From Firmicutes bacterium UBA4882 (lineage in GTDB: Bacteria > Bacillota > UBA4882): a stretch of DNA of 14,607 bases. The notes under the pieces are model-generated. The model ran no database searches. It saw nothing but the letters and a program-made list of their open reading frames with translations, and was not told the DNA's origin. Numbering within the stretch: position 1 is the first letter of the stretch; each line of letters opens with the position of its first letter. Made by a program: the position numbers and the translations under genes. Location: positions 126,862 through 141,468 of the forward strand of contig DHDG01000039.1 of the NCBI GenBank assembly GCA_002399265.1. The letters run 5' to 3'. This document shows positions 1-6,689 of the stretch, piece by piece.

Positions 1-233
1 ATGATCGGAATATCTTCGCTTTTGCGTACACGACGGCAGATTTCCAGGCCGTCTAAACCTGGCAACATCAGATCCAACACAATCAAATCCGGTTTTACTG
101 CCTGAATGGCTTCCAGTCCGTCGATGCCATTGTAAGCGGAAAATGTCTGGAAACCTTCTCTTTCCAGATTGAAGCAAATTGATTCGACTAAGGCAGTCTC
201 GTCATCTATTACTAAAATGCGCCGTTTGAGCAC
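1..233 (-). CDS. Response regulator, receiver domain (partial, PhoB/PhoP-like)
   Basis: Only the first 77 codons lie in the window; the gene runs off the left edge. The translation is a CheY-like receiver domain: an acidic pocket at D10-D11-E12 (ILVIDDE), the phospho-acceptor aspartate at D54 in IVLDLMLPGLDG, and the Pro-Gly turn after it. I chose GTG at 233 because GGGGTGA sits about 5 nt upstream and an in-frame stop lies at 249-251, so no longer start is possible. It follows phoU after 50 nt on the same strand, at the end of the pst operon. By context it is probably the DNA-binding phosphate regulator (PhoB/PhoP, OmpR type), but the output domain is not visible, so the subfamily is inference. 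Confidence 0.88.
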   Translation of the reverse strand, partial: MLKRRILVIDDETALVESICFNLEREGFQTFSAYNGIDGLEAIQAVKPDLIVLDLMLPGLDGLEICRRVRKSEDIPI

Positions 234-283
234 ATCATCACCCCGGCTTCATTACGAAATTCGTCGGAGGAATCCTATGGCTT

Positions 284-943
284 TTAGAAATGCATTATTT
301 TTCCTGTTTCAAGATAAATCAGCCGTTCGCAGATATTAACGGCATGGTCGGCAATGCGTTCCAGAGAGTGCGAGGTAAACAGAAGGATCACTGACTGAGC
401 TTCCCAGCGGTTATTATCGCTTCCGGCAATGATAAAGCCCAGCAATTCATCATATAGATCCGCATAGATCTGATCAATGGCATCGTCCTGAAGCGGAATT
501 TCTCTGGCCTTCGCGACATCACGCGCCACAAAAGCCTGCAGCGCCGAATGCAACATCTCCATTGCCATACCAGCCATCCGCGGAATATCAATCAGCGGCT
601 TTATCAGAGGTTCATTACCGATTTTTAAGGTGTACTCAGCAATATTAACAGCGTGGTCTGCAATGCGCTCCAGATCAATGACCGTGCGCAAAATAGAAGT
701 AACCGCTCTCAAGTCCCGCGCGACCGGCTGATGCAAGGCCAGGATCTGGACACATTCTTCATCCAGCTCGCGGCTAAGTTCATCAATCTGCTCATCTTCA
801 AGAATCGCACGCTCAGCCTGCTCCAGATTTTGATCTCTTAAGGCAGCTACGGCATTAATAACAGCTTGTTCGACAACACTGCCCATATGGAGCATTTTTT
901 GCTCAAGTAATCCCAGAGACTGATCGAAGTCTTTGCGGGTCAT
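284..943 (-). CDS. phoU: Phosphate signalling protein PhoU
   Basis: This 219-aa protein has the usual PhoU length and fold pattern: two tandem three-helix bundles. The hallmark metal-binding ExxxDxxxN motif occurs once per half, inside the identical 11-mer LERIADHAVNI at residues 91-101 and 194-204. PhoU is a cytoplasmic protein that links the Pst transporter to the phosphate two-component system and restrains Pho signalling when phosphate is plentiful. The ATG at 943 has a strong AGGAGGA ribosome-binding site 7 nt upstream. It lies 43 nt after pstB and 50 nt before the response-regulator gene, the classical pst operon position. Family assignment is secure; the interaction partners are inferred from the family. 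Confidence 0.97.
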   Translation of the reverse strand: MTRKDFDQSLGLLEQKMLHMGSVVEQAVINAVAALRDQNLEQAERAILEDEQIDELSRELDEECVQILALHQPVARDLRAVTSILRTVIDLERIADHAVNIAEYTLKIGNEPLIKPLIDIPRMAGMAMEMLHSALQAFVARDVAKAREIPLQDDAIDQIYADLYDELLGFIIAGSDNNRWEAQSVILLFTSHSLERIADHAVNICERLIYLETGKIMHF

Positions 944-986
944 CCATAATTCCTCCTTTTAATTCTACTCCGCTATACTACTCCGC

Positions 987-1748
987 TTAACCGAACCTGC
1001 CAGTCAGGTAATCTTCGGTCTGATGTTTCGTCGGATTAGTCAATAATTGCCTGGTAACACCACTTTCGATCATTTCTCCGAGATAGAAGAATGCCAAGTA
1101 ATCTGAAATACGGGCTGCTTGCGCAATATTATGAGTTACTACAACTATAGTATACTTTTTCTTTAAGTCCATTACCAGTTCCTCCACTTTTTCCGTGGCA
1201 ATTGGATCAAGTGCGGAACATGGTTCATCCATCAGCAATACTTCCGGCTCTACCGCCAATAACCGCGCAATGCAAAGACGCTGCTGTTGACCACCAGATA
1301 GCTTTAGGGCCGGACTGTCCAGGCGGTCTTTCACTTCATCCCAAAGGGCCGCTGATTTCAGGCTCTGTTCGACAATATCCTGCAAACGGCTTCTCTTTTT
1401 TTCACCATGTACCCTCGGACCATAGGCAATGTTCTCAAAGATTGACATGGGAAAGGGATTGGGGCGCTGGAAAACCATACCCACTTTTTTGCGCAATGGT
1501 ACTACATCAACATCCGGATCATAAATATTACTGCCTTCAAGAGAAACCCGGCCTTCTACGCGTACACCGGCAATCAGATCGTTCATGCGATTCAATGAAC
1601 GCAGCAAGGTTGATTTACCACATCCGGACGGACCGACTAGCGCTGTCAGGCTACGTGGCGGAAAACCCAATGAAATTTTCTTGAGGGCATGAAATGCACC
1701 ATAGTACAGCGAAAAATCCTGAACTGAAATTTTTGCAGATTGCATCAT
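987..1748 (-). CDS. pstB: Phosphate ABC transporter ATP-binding protein PstB
   Basis: This is the 253-aa ATPase subunit that powers phosphate import through PstCA. All ABC motifs are present: Walker A GPSGCGKST (39-47), Q-loop Q94, signature LSGGQ (150-154), Walker B VLLMDEP (170-176) with catalytic E175, and the H-loop histidine H206. The PstB-typical VFQRPNPFPMSI stretch follows the Q-loop. ATG at 1748 has GGGAG 6 nt upstream; a second in-frame ATG directly follows and could also be used. The gap after pstA is 40 nt. Length and motifs are fully standard. Confidence 0.98.
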   Translation of the reverse strand: MMQSAKISVQDFSLYYGAFHALKKISLGFPPRSLTALVGPSGCGKSTLLRSLNRMNDLIAGVRVEGRVSLEGSNIYDPDVDVVPLRKKVGMVFQRPNPFPMSIFENIAYGPRVHGEKKRSRLQDIVEQSLKSAALWDEVKDRLDSPALKLSGGQQQRLCIARLLAVEPEVLLMDEPCSALDPIATEKVEELVMDLKKKYTIVVVTHNIAQAARISDYLAFFYLGEMIESGVTRQLLTNPTKHQTEDYLTGRFG

Positions 1749-1788
1749 CGCACGCTCCCTTCTTCGTCGCTATCTGTTAGGTTAACGA

Positions 1789-2622
1789 CTAACGGCGCTT
1801 CATGCCGAATTTTTGTCTGAAAAAGATGGCTAAAGAATAGACCACCAGCACTAGAACCAGCAAAACGGCGGCGGTGGCATAGGCTCTTTCCAGTGACAAA
1901 CCTTCAGCGGCCAGATAATATAAATGCAAAGTCATCGGCCTGGTCGGATCATGCAGAGAAAACGGCAGTTTCAGTGCGCCTCCGGCTGTCAGCCAGACCG
2001 CGGCTGTTTCTCCGACTGCACGACCCGAAGCCAGCATCACCGCTGTGACAACTCCCGGTAATGCCGCCGGTAATACTACCCGGCTGGTCGTCTGCCACCG
2101 CGTAGCGCCCAAAGCCAAGGAAGCCTGTCGATAATCATCCGGCACAGTACGGATCGCTTCTTCGGTAGTGCGAATGATAATCGGCAGAACCATCAGGGCC
2201 AGAGCAATTGCCCCGGATAAAACGGAAAAACCCAATTTCAAAAATGTTACCAAAAAGGCAAATCCAAAAAGCCCATAAATAATGGAAGGAATACCAGCCA
2301 GGGATTCGATCGCAAACCGGATGATACGAATTCCAATGCCACCCTTGGTATATTCCGAAAGATAAATGGCTGCAGCCACGCCAAGGGGGACAGCAATCAA
2401 TAATGCTACCCCGGTAAGCACCAGCGTGCCGATAATGGTCGGGAAAATTCCACCTTCCCGGCCCATAAGCGCCGGATAGGTAGTCAGGAACTCCCAGTTG
2501 ATATTGGCCATCCCTTTAATCAAGACATAACCTAAGATCAGGGCGAAAAGAGCAAACGTAATTACGGCTGAAGCTCCAATTAGTAAGAACGCTGTTCTCT
2601 GGGCCAGATTACGCTTTTTCAT
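1789..2622 (-). CDS. pstA: Phosphate ABC transporter permease PstA
   Basis: This is a 277-aa inner-membrane permease with about six hydrophobic segments (near 11-36, 62-88, 104-131, 134-152, 186-208 and 250-268). The cytoplasmic EAA-like coupling loop is at about 166-205: QASLALGATRW, then LPAALPG and the Pst-typical SGRAVGETAAV. It pairs with PstC to form the phosphate channel. Its ATG overlaps the pstC stop by 4 nt (ATGA), and a GAGGG-type ribosome-binding site lies within the pstC 3' end, so translation is probably coupled. PstA rather than PstC is supported by its position before pstB and by the GETAAVW variant of the motif. Confidence 0.96.
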   Translation of the reverse strand: MKKRNLAQRTAFLLIGASAVITFALFALILGYVLIKGMANINWEFLTTYPALMGREGGIFPTIIGTLVLTGVALLIAVPLGVAAAIYLSEYTKGGIGIRIIRFAIESLAGIPSIIYGLFGFAFLVTFLKLGFSVLSGAIALALMVLPIIIRTTEEAIRTVPDDYRQASLALGATRWQTTSRVVLPAALPGVVTAVMLASGRAVGETAAVWLTAGGALKLPFSLHDPTRPMTLHLYYLAAEGLSLERAYATAAVLLVLVLVVYSLAIFFRQKFGMKRR

Positions 2623-3527
2623 TGCGAAACCCTCCCTCTGGACGTGACAAGCTGGGCGACCCCATTAAGCAGCATAATGACAATAAACAGGAAAGTTCCC
2701 AAGGCAAAAAGAGCACTCGAGTGCTCGTCTGCGGCATAGCTCCATTCCAGTCCAATGGTACCTGCCATGGTTGCACCGGGATCCAGCAGCGCCCCCGTTA
2801 CTTTAGCCCTGTTTCCTGTTACCATCATGACCGCCATAGTTTCTCCAATAGCCCTTCCCATTGCCAAGATGATGGAGACGACAATACCGGGACGGGCCGC
2901 TGGAAGCAAAACGCGCCAAATTGTCTGCCAGCGGGTGGATCCCAAAGCCAGGGAGGCTTCGCGGTAATCTATAGGTAAAGCCCGCAGAGTATCTTCTGAG
3001 ATGTTAATGATTGACGGCAATATCATGATTGCCAATACAATCGATCCTGCCAGCAAACTATATCCACTGCCACCAAAAGTGCTGCGTAACAGCGGCACCA
3101 GGGCAATTACACCCAGAAAACCGTAGACTACCGAAGGTACCGCTGCCAGCAGAGAAATGCAGGGACGCAATAAATTGGCTACCTTTTCAGAGGATAGTTC
3201 TGCCAGGAATATTGCGCACCCTACGCCAAGGGGAACAGCTATTAGCAATGCGCCCAAGGTCACCAGCAATGTTCCGGTAAGCTGTGGCAGCATACCGAAA
3301 GACAAGCGGCTGGGCGTCCAATCTGTCCCAAGAATAAGGTTGAGCGGTCCATGCTTAACCATGACCGGCCAACCTTCACCGACGACAAACGCTGTGATTA
3401 AGAACAGCGCTAATAAGGAAACAGTCGCAGCAAGCAGGAGAACTATGTGGATTGTCTTTTCTTTCCGGGCTCCCGGATCTTTGTGGATAGTGTGGGTGCT
3501 GGGTGTTTCCACGCTGTTTTTTTTCAT
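2619..3527 (-). CDS. pstC: Phosphate ABC transporter permease PstC
   Basis: This 302-aa permease has a charged, roughly 25-residue cytoplasmic N-terminus, then a first membrane segment near 26-48, five more hydrophobic segments, and the coupling loop EASLALGSTRW (190-200) followed by MGRAIGETMAV (223-233), the PstC hallmark. It forms the membrane channel with PstA. Its ATG overlaps the pstS stop by 4 nt (ATGA), and only a weak GGA precedes it, so initiation probably depends on ribosomes finishing pstS. A tight pstS-pstC overlap is less common than a short gap. pstA overlaps its 3' end in the same way. Confidence 0.96.
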   Translation of the reverse strand: MKKNSVETPSTHTIHKDPGARKEKTIHIVLLLAATVSLLALFLITAFVVGEGWPVMVKHGPLNLILGTDWTPSRLSFGMLPQLTGTLLVTLGALLIAVPLGVGCAIFLAELSSEKVANLLRPCISLLAAVPSVVYGFLGVIALVPLLRSTFGGSGYSLLAGSIVLAIMILPSIINISEDTLRALPIDYREASLALGSTRWQTIWRVLLPAARPGIVVSIILAMGRAIGETMAVMMVTGNRAKVTGALLDPGATMAGTIGLEWSYAADEHSSALFALGTFLFIVIMLLNGVAQLVTSRGRVSQ

Positions 3528-4321
3528 TTTCCGACTACCAGGCCTTCATCTGCCAATACTTGCTGTCCAACTTCGCCCATAATAAAGTCAATGAAATCCT
3601 TGGCGAGGCCGGTCGCGTCGCCTTTGGTGCAGACACTGAAAGGTCTGGCAATCGCATAGCTGCCATTAAGAATGTTTTCGTTGGTTGTCTCAACGCCGTT
3701 AACATCGAGGAGTTTTACAGTGGCATTAGCATTAGCCAATGAAATATAACCGATGGCGTTGGGTTCGCCTGCGATGGCTGACATAACTGCACCGGTAGAA
3801 CCTTGTACAATACTGTCTTTGGTGGTTTCGACCTTGTTCATGACGATTTCCTCAAAAGCGCCGCGTGTGCCGGAACCTTCTTCACGCATGACCACTACGA
3901 TGTCGCCGACACCGCCAATAGCTTCCCAGGAGGTGATTTCGCCTGCGAAAATGGCACGGATTTCTTCTATTGTCAGGTCACTGACGGCGTTCTCAGGATG
4001 CACTGCAACGGCGATACCATCTCGGGCGATAACAATCGGTGTAATACCTTCGGCTAGTTCAGAATCTTTAATTTCACGGGAGGCCATACCTAAATCTGCG
4101 ATCCCATCAATAGCCGACTTCACCCCGGCGGAAGAACCACCACCTTGTACGTTGACCTGAATGTCGGGGTTTTCGCTCTGATATTTCTCGGCTAGCATTT
4201 CCATAAAGGGCTGCACTGAGGTTGAGCCAACAACTGTGAGACTGCCGCTCCGACGGCCGCATCCCGCAATACCCAGGGATAAAGCGAGTACTGAGACCAA
4301 TAACACGAGAAAGCGTTTCAT
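3524..4321 (-). CDS. pstS: Phosphate-binding lipoprotein PstS
   Basis: From this start the precursor has 265 residues. It begins with a lipoprotein signal peptide: MKR, a hydrophobic core, then lipobox I-A-G-C with acylated C21. Substrate-binding signatures are GSTSVQP (32-38), GGGSSAG (60-66) and the phosphate-loop EEGSGTRGAFE (147-157). It captures phosphate outside the membrane and hands it to PstCA. A GTG at 4375 would add 18 residues before the signal peptide, but that codon falls about where the predicted transcript should begin and lacks a ribosome-binding site. ATG 4321 has GGAGGG 13 nt upstream, rather far. First gene of the pst operon, downstream of a Pho-box-like repeat. Confidence 0.95.
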   Translation of the reverse strand: MKRFLVLLVSVLALSLGIAGCGRRSGSLTVVGSTSVQPFMEMLAEKYQSENPDIQVNVQGGGSSAGVKSAIDGIADLGMASREIKDSELAEGITPIVIARDGIAVAVHPENAVSDLTIEEIRAIFAGEITSWEAIGGVGDIVVVMREEGSGTRGAFEEIVMNKVETTKDSIVQGSTGAVMSAIAGEPNAIGYISLANANATVKLLDVNGVETTNENILNGSYAIARPFSVCTKGDATGLAKDFIDFIMGEVGQQVLADEGLVVGK

Positions 4322-4381
4322 TTTTTGTTTTTGTCCCTCCACTCTACTCTTTTTGTTTTTCTGTGCTTGACTCACACCCCA

Positions 4382-4387
4382 ATTCTA
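4382..4387 (-). promoter_or_regulatory. Putative pstS promoter -10 element
   Basis: On the minus strand TAGAAT (5 of 6 matches to TATAAT) lies about 60 nt upstream of the preferred pstS ATG. The hexamer 17 nt upstream (4405-4410, GGTTTC) is a poor -35, as expected for an activator-dependent promoter. TATCTT at 4387-4392 is an alternative -10. The predicted transcript start near 4375 supports the ATG at 4321 as the pstS start. Confidence 0.45.
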
Positions 4388-4418
4388 AGATACCAAGTTT
4401 AAATGAAACCCCAACCAA

Positions 4419-4435
4419 TGTTAAGAAAGTGTTAA
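4419..4435 (-). promoter_or_regulatory. Pho-box-like direct repeat upstream of pstS
   Basis: Two perfect TTAACA hexamers (4430-4435 and 4419-4424) are separated by exactly 5 bp on the minus strand. This matches the Firmicutes PhoP-binding pattern, TT(A/T/C)ACA repeated with about 5-bp spacing. They lie just upstream of the weak -35 region of the predicted pstS promoter, the place an activating PhoP dimer would bind. Only two clean copies are visible; a full B. subtilis site usually has four. Confidence 0.7.
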
Positions 4436-4460
4436 AGATCTACATTTTCTATCTCTGCAC

Positions 4461-4489
4461 AAAAAAAGGCTGTCTTGGTTAAGACAACC
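4461..4489 (-). terminator. Intrinsic terminator after rimO-pgsA
   Basis: On the minus strand a 9-bp stem (4481-4489 pairing with 4468-4476, one G-T wobble) closes a 4-nt loop and is followed directly by seven T residues (4467-4461). This is a textbook rho-independent terminator. It lies between pgsA and the pstS promoter, so it separates the rimO-pgsA transcript from the pst operon. Confidence 0.9.
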
Positions 4490-4493
4490 TGAT

Positions 4494-4573
4494 TTATGCA
4501 AAATAACTATGCGGTGGTACTATGTGGAATCACTATGTGGCAGCATCATGTGGCGCTATGTGGCACTAACTGG
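4494..4573 (-). repeat. Imperfect 13-bp tandem array at the pgsA 3' end
   Basis: On the plus strand the core CTATGTGG recurs exactly or nearly so at 4507, 4520, 4533, 4546 and 4556, with a weaker unit at 4494 and another at 4566. Start-to-start distances are 13, 13, 13, 13, 10 and 10. On the minus strand each unit ends in a stop triplet: TAG at 4566 (the pgsA stop), then TAG, TGA, TAG, TAG, TAG, TAA. Every distance is 1 modulo 3, so successive stops rotate through the three frames. The array fills the space between the pgsA stop and the terminator. Function unknown. Confidence 0.75.
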
Positions 4574-5204
4574 AAACCCCAGAAGCATCGCTATCGGAAC
4601 CGGCGTCGTGTCGCCGCAGATTAACAGACTGCTCTTCTTTCCAAAGCAGCGGAATCCAATGCCAGGCATAGTGCAGTCCGGACAAAACTGTGAAGAAAAC
4701 AGCCACGCCAACTGCGATATAGCCATAGGGCAAAATCTCCTCCAGCATAACCCAGCATACTGCGACATTCTGGGCTCCGGTTTTGGCCTTTCCCAGCCAT
4801 GATGCTGCAGTTGGACCTCCCCTGCGGGCGACCAAAGTCCGCAGTACAGTTACAAAAACTTCTCTGCCAACTATTACAAGGGCCACCCATAATGGCAGAC
4901 GCCCCTGAATGGTCAGCGGAATGATGGCCGAAAACATCATTACTTTATCAGCCAGCGGGTCAAACTGCTTTCCGAAGGTGGTGACTGCATGCATCTGCCG
5001 GGCCACGCGGCCATCGAATGCATCTGTTAACGCAGCCACAATAAAAACAGCTACAGCCCAGTAATCGCGGTTAGGAAGGCCTGAAAACAGAATCAGAGGG
5101 ATTGCTGGCGCAATAATAATTCTGGACGCGGTCAATAAATTAGCCAAATTTAAATGTCTATTCTTTTTTGGGGTTTTCGTTTGCTCTGGCGGCGCGTAGA
5201 TCAT
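4566..5204 (-). CDS. pgsA: CDP-diacylglycerol-glycerol-3-phosphate phosphatidyltransferase PgsA
   Basis: This 212-aa membrane enzyme makes phosphatidylglycerophosphate from CDP-diacylglycerol and glycerol-3-phosphate, the committed step to phosphatidylglycerol and cardiolipin. The CDP-alcohol phosphotransferase motif D-x2-D-G-x2-A-R-x8-G-x3-D-x3-D is complete at about 61-86 (DAFDGRVAR...GKQFDPLAD). Several hydrophobic segments surround it. ATG 5204 is favoured by AGGAAG 8 nt upstream; a GTG at 5210 adds two residues. Either start lies inside the rimO 3' end (about 47 nt overlap). The 18-residue N-terminal tail before NLANLLTASR and the Ser/Asp-rich C-terminus (GSDSDASGVSS) are longer than usual. 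Paralogous CDP-alcohol transferases cannot be excluded, but the motif spacing and rimO neighbour favour PgsA. Confidence 0.93.
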   Translation of the reverse strand: MIYAPPEQTKTPKKNRHLNLANLLTASRIIIAPAIPLILFSGLPNRDYWAVAVFIVAALTDAFDGRVARQMHAVTTFGKQFDPLADKVMMFSAIIPLTIQGRLPLWVALVIVGREVFVTVLRTLVARRGGPTAASWLGKAKTGAQNVAVCWVMLEEILPYGYIAVGVAVFFTVLSGLHYAWHWIPLLWKEEQSVNLRRHDAGSDSDASGVSS

Positions 5205-6519
5205 AATCACCGCTTCCTGTAATTTTTACGTTAATCAATTCGCCGGACTTTGCACAGCTTCCTTCAAGCAATGTAATCCCATCCACGTCAGGTGCCTGCC
5301 ATTCGACGCGCCCCGTGATTAGGTTGTCCCCGTTTTGCTGTCTTTGACCAGTACATAAAAATGCAGACTCGGAGCCAATTCTGCCTGCCAGCGCCTTGCG
5401 GGTAATAGCAGCTTGCTGGCGCATCGCTCTATGATAACGTTCCTCTTTGACTGTCCCTGACACCTGCCCTGGCAAGTCGGCTGCCGGGGTGTTTTCTTCT
5501 GCCGAATATTGAAATACGCCGGCGTAATCAAACGCCGCTTCGGCCATAAAATCCAGTAGGGTTTGAAACTGTTGCTCAGTCTCTCCCGGAAACCCGACGA
5601 TAAACGAGCTTCGCAAGGCAATCCCGGGAACTGCAGCCCGAATTTTGCCAAGCAAGTCCAGATATTGTTCGGGGCGGCCGCGCCGTCTCATGGCGGACAG
5701 TAGCTCAGAATCGGCGTGCTGTAGCGGCAAATCCAAATAGCGACAGATTTGCGGGTGGGTGGCGAATACCTCCAGCAGCCTGTCATCGATCAAGTTGGGG
5801 TAAGCATAAAGCACCCGCAGCCATTGAACGTCCGGAATAGCAACTAATTGCTCCAATAAATCCGCCAATGAGGGTTTGCCGTAAAGGTCCAGACCGTAAG
5901 CAGTCGTATCCTGCGCGATCACATTGATCTCCGCCACACCTTTTGCGCAAAGCTGGCGCACCTCAGCGGTGATCGATGCAATGGGACGGCTATTCAGCGG
6001 ACCGCGGATCAAGGGAATGGCGCAGTAACTACAACGATTAGCGCATCCTTCGGCAATTTTGACATAAGCCATAAATGGTGGCGTTGCCAAAACCCGCGGC
6101 ATATTCTCATTATAAATAAAGCCGCATTGCTGAACCAAGCTATGTTTTCCGCCATTAAGAGCTTTCTTTACCAAATCCGGTAATAGCGGGTATTCAGCCA
6201 CTCCGACCAGCACATCAATCTCAGGTATTTCCTGGGTCAACTCATCAGCGTAACGCCTTGACAAACAACCGGCCACTGCCAGTACCCGACATCTACCACG
6301 GTCCTTATATTGCGCCATCTCCAAAATGGCATCAATCGACTCCTGCTTGGCCGCTTCAATGAAGCCGCAGGTGTTGACGACCAAAATATCGGCTTCCTCT
6401 GGATTAGTAGTTCTGGTAAAGTCCGCCTGCTCAAAAAAACCCAAAATGACCTCGCTGTCAACCAGGTTTTTGGCACAGCCCAGCGAAATTAGTCCCATTT
6501 TTAACTTCTTGTTCTGCAA
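5158..6519 (-). CDS. rimO: Ribosomal protein uS12 methylthiotransferase RimO
   Basis: This radical-SAM enzyme adds a methylthio group to a conserved aspartate of ribosomal protein S12. From TTG 6519 it has 453 residues: an N-terminal UPF0004 domain with cluster cysteines C15 (SLGCAKN), C51 (NTCGF) and C85 (AGCLSRR); a radical-SAM core with CxxxCxxC at C159, C163 and C166 (GCANRCSYC); and a C-terminal TRAM-like segment. GLISLGCAKNLVDSE is RimO-type rather than MiaB or MtaB. TTG 6519 is preferred because AGGAGG lies 9 nt upstream. ATG 6552 would precede the predicted transcript start, and ATG 6498 (eight codons in) has no ribosome-binding site. pgsA begins within its 3' end. Confidence 0.95.
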   Translation of the reverse strand: MQNKKLKMGLISLGCAKNLVDSEVILGFFEQADFTRTTNPEEADILVVNTCGFIEAAKQESIDAILEMAQYKDRGRCRVLAVAGCLSRRYADELTQEIPEIDVLVGVAEYPLLPDLVKKALNGGKHSLVQQCGFIYNENMPRVLATPPFMAYVKIAEGCANRCSYCAIPLIRGPLNSRPIASITAEVRQLCAKGVAEINVIAQDTTAYGLDLYGKPSLADLLEQLVAIPDVQWLRVLYAYPNLIDDRLLEVFATHPQICRYLDLPLQHADSELLSAMRRRGRPEQYLDLLGKIRAAVPGIALRSSFIVGFPGETEQQFQTLLDFMAEAAFDYAGVFQYSAEENTPAADLPGQVSGTVKEERYHRAMRQQAAITRKALAGRIGSESAFLCTGQRQQNGDNLITGRVEWQAPDVDGITLLEGSCAKSGELINVKITGSGDYDLRAARANENPKKE

Positions 6520-6555
6520 TCGCAAGTTCCTCCTGATGCCAACAATCATCAATAA

Positions 6556-6584
6556 ATCTTATCACATCATACAATCAGTAACAA
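6556..6584 (-). promoter_or_regulatory. Putative sigma-A-type promoter for rimO-pgsA
   Basis: On the minus strand TTGTTA (6579-6584) and TAAGAT (6556-6561) are separated by exactly 17 bp; each matches 4 of 6 consensus bases. Transcription would begin near 6549, about 30 nt before the TTG start of rimO and 15 nt before its AGGAGG. The promoter sits just downstream of the 30-bp inverted repeat. Prediction by eye only. Confidence 0.45.
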
Positions 6585-6600
6585 GAACCGTCAGATGGAG

Positions 6601-6679
6601 GGAACTTTGGGGACGGTTCTAAAAGTGCCAAATTCCAGATAGTGATAAATGGCACTTTTAGAACCGTCCCCAAAGTTCC
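6601..6679. repeat. Perfect 30-bp inverted repeat (REP/MITE-like palindrome)
   Basis: Arms 6601-6630 and 6650-6679 are exact reverse complements over 30 bp, separated by a 19-nt AT-rich spacer (6631-6649). The outer arm carries the G-rich string CTTTGGGGACGGTTCT; similar GGGGACGGTTC palindromes recur between genes in many bacterial genomes and are often associated with REP-type (Y1) transposases, from general knowledge. No T-run follows on either strand, so it is not a simple intrinsic terminator. A further GAACCGTC lies just outside at 6585-6592. The right arm begins 11 nt after the stop of the TPR gene. Confidence 0.9.
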
Positions 6680-6689
6680 GTTTCCAAAT

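Noticed and set aside
284..943. Near-identical halves of PhoU as a recent internal duplication
   Set aside because: The repeated LERIADHAVNI motif is the normal two-bundle architecture of the PhoU family.
1202..1684. 160-codon plus-strand open frame opposite pstB
   Set aside because: It is the reverse of the PstB ATPase core; its composition follows the antisense of Walker and signature motifs.
2622..3742. Several plus-strand open frames across pstC and pstS
   Set aside because: They are antisense to well-conserved Pst genes, overlap one another in different frames, and show no family motifs.
4509..4802. 97-codon plus-strand open frame starting in the 13-bp array
   Set aside because: It runs antisense into pgsA and owes its repeated start to the tandem units; no ribosome-binding site or homology is seen.
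6601..6679. Palindrome read as an intrinsic terminator
   Set aside because: The stem is very long and no T-run follows on either strand, unlike the clear terminator at 4461-4489.
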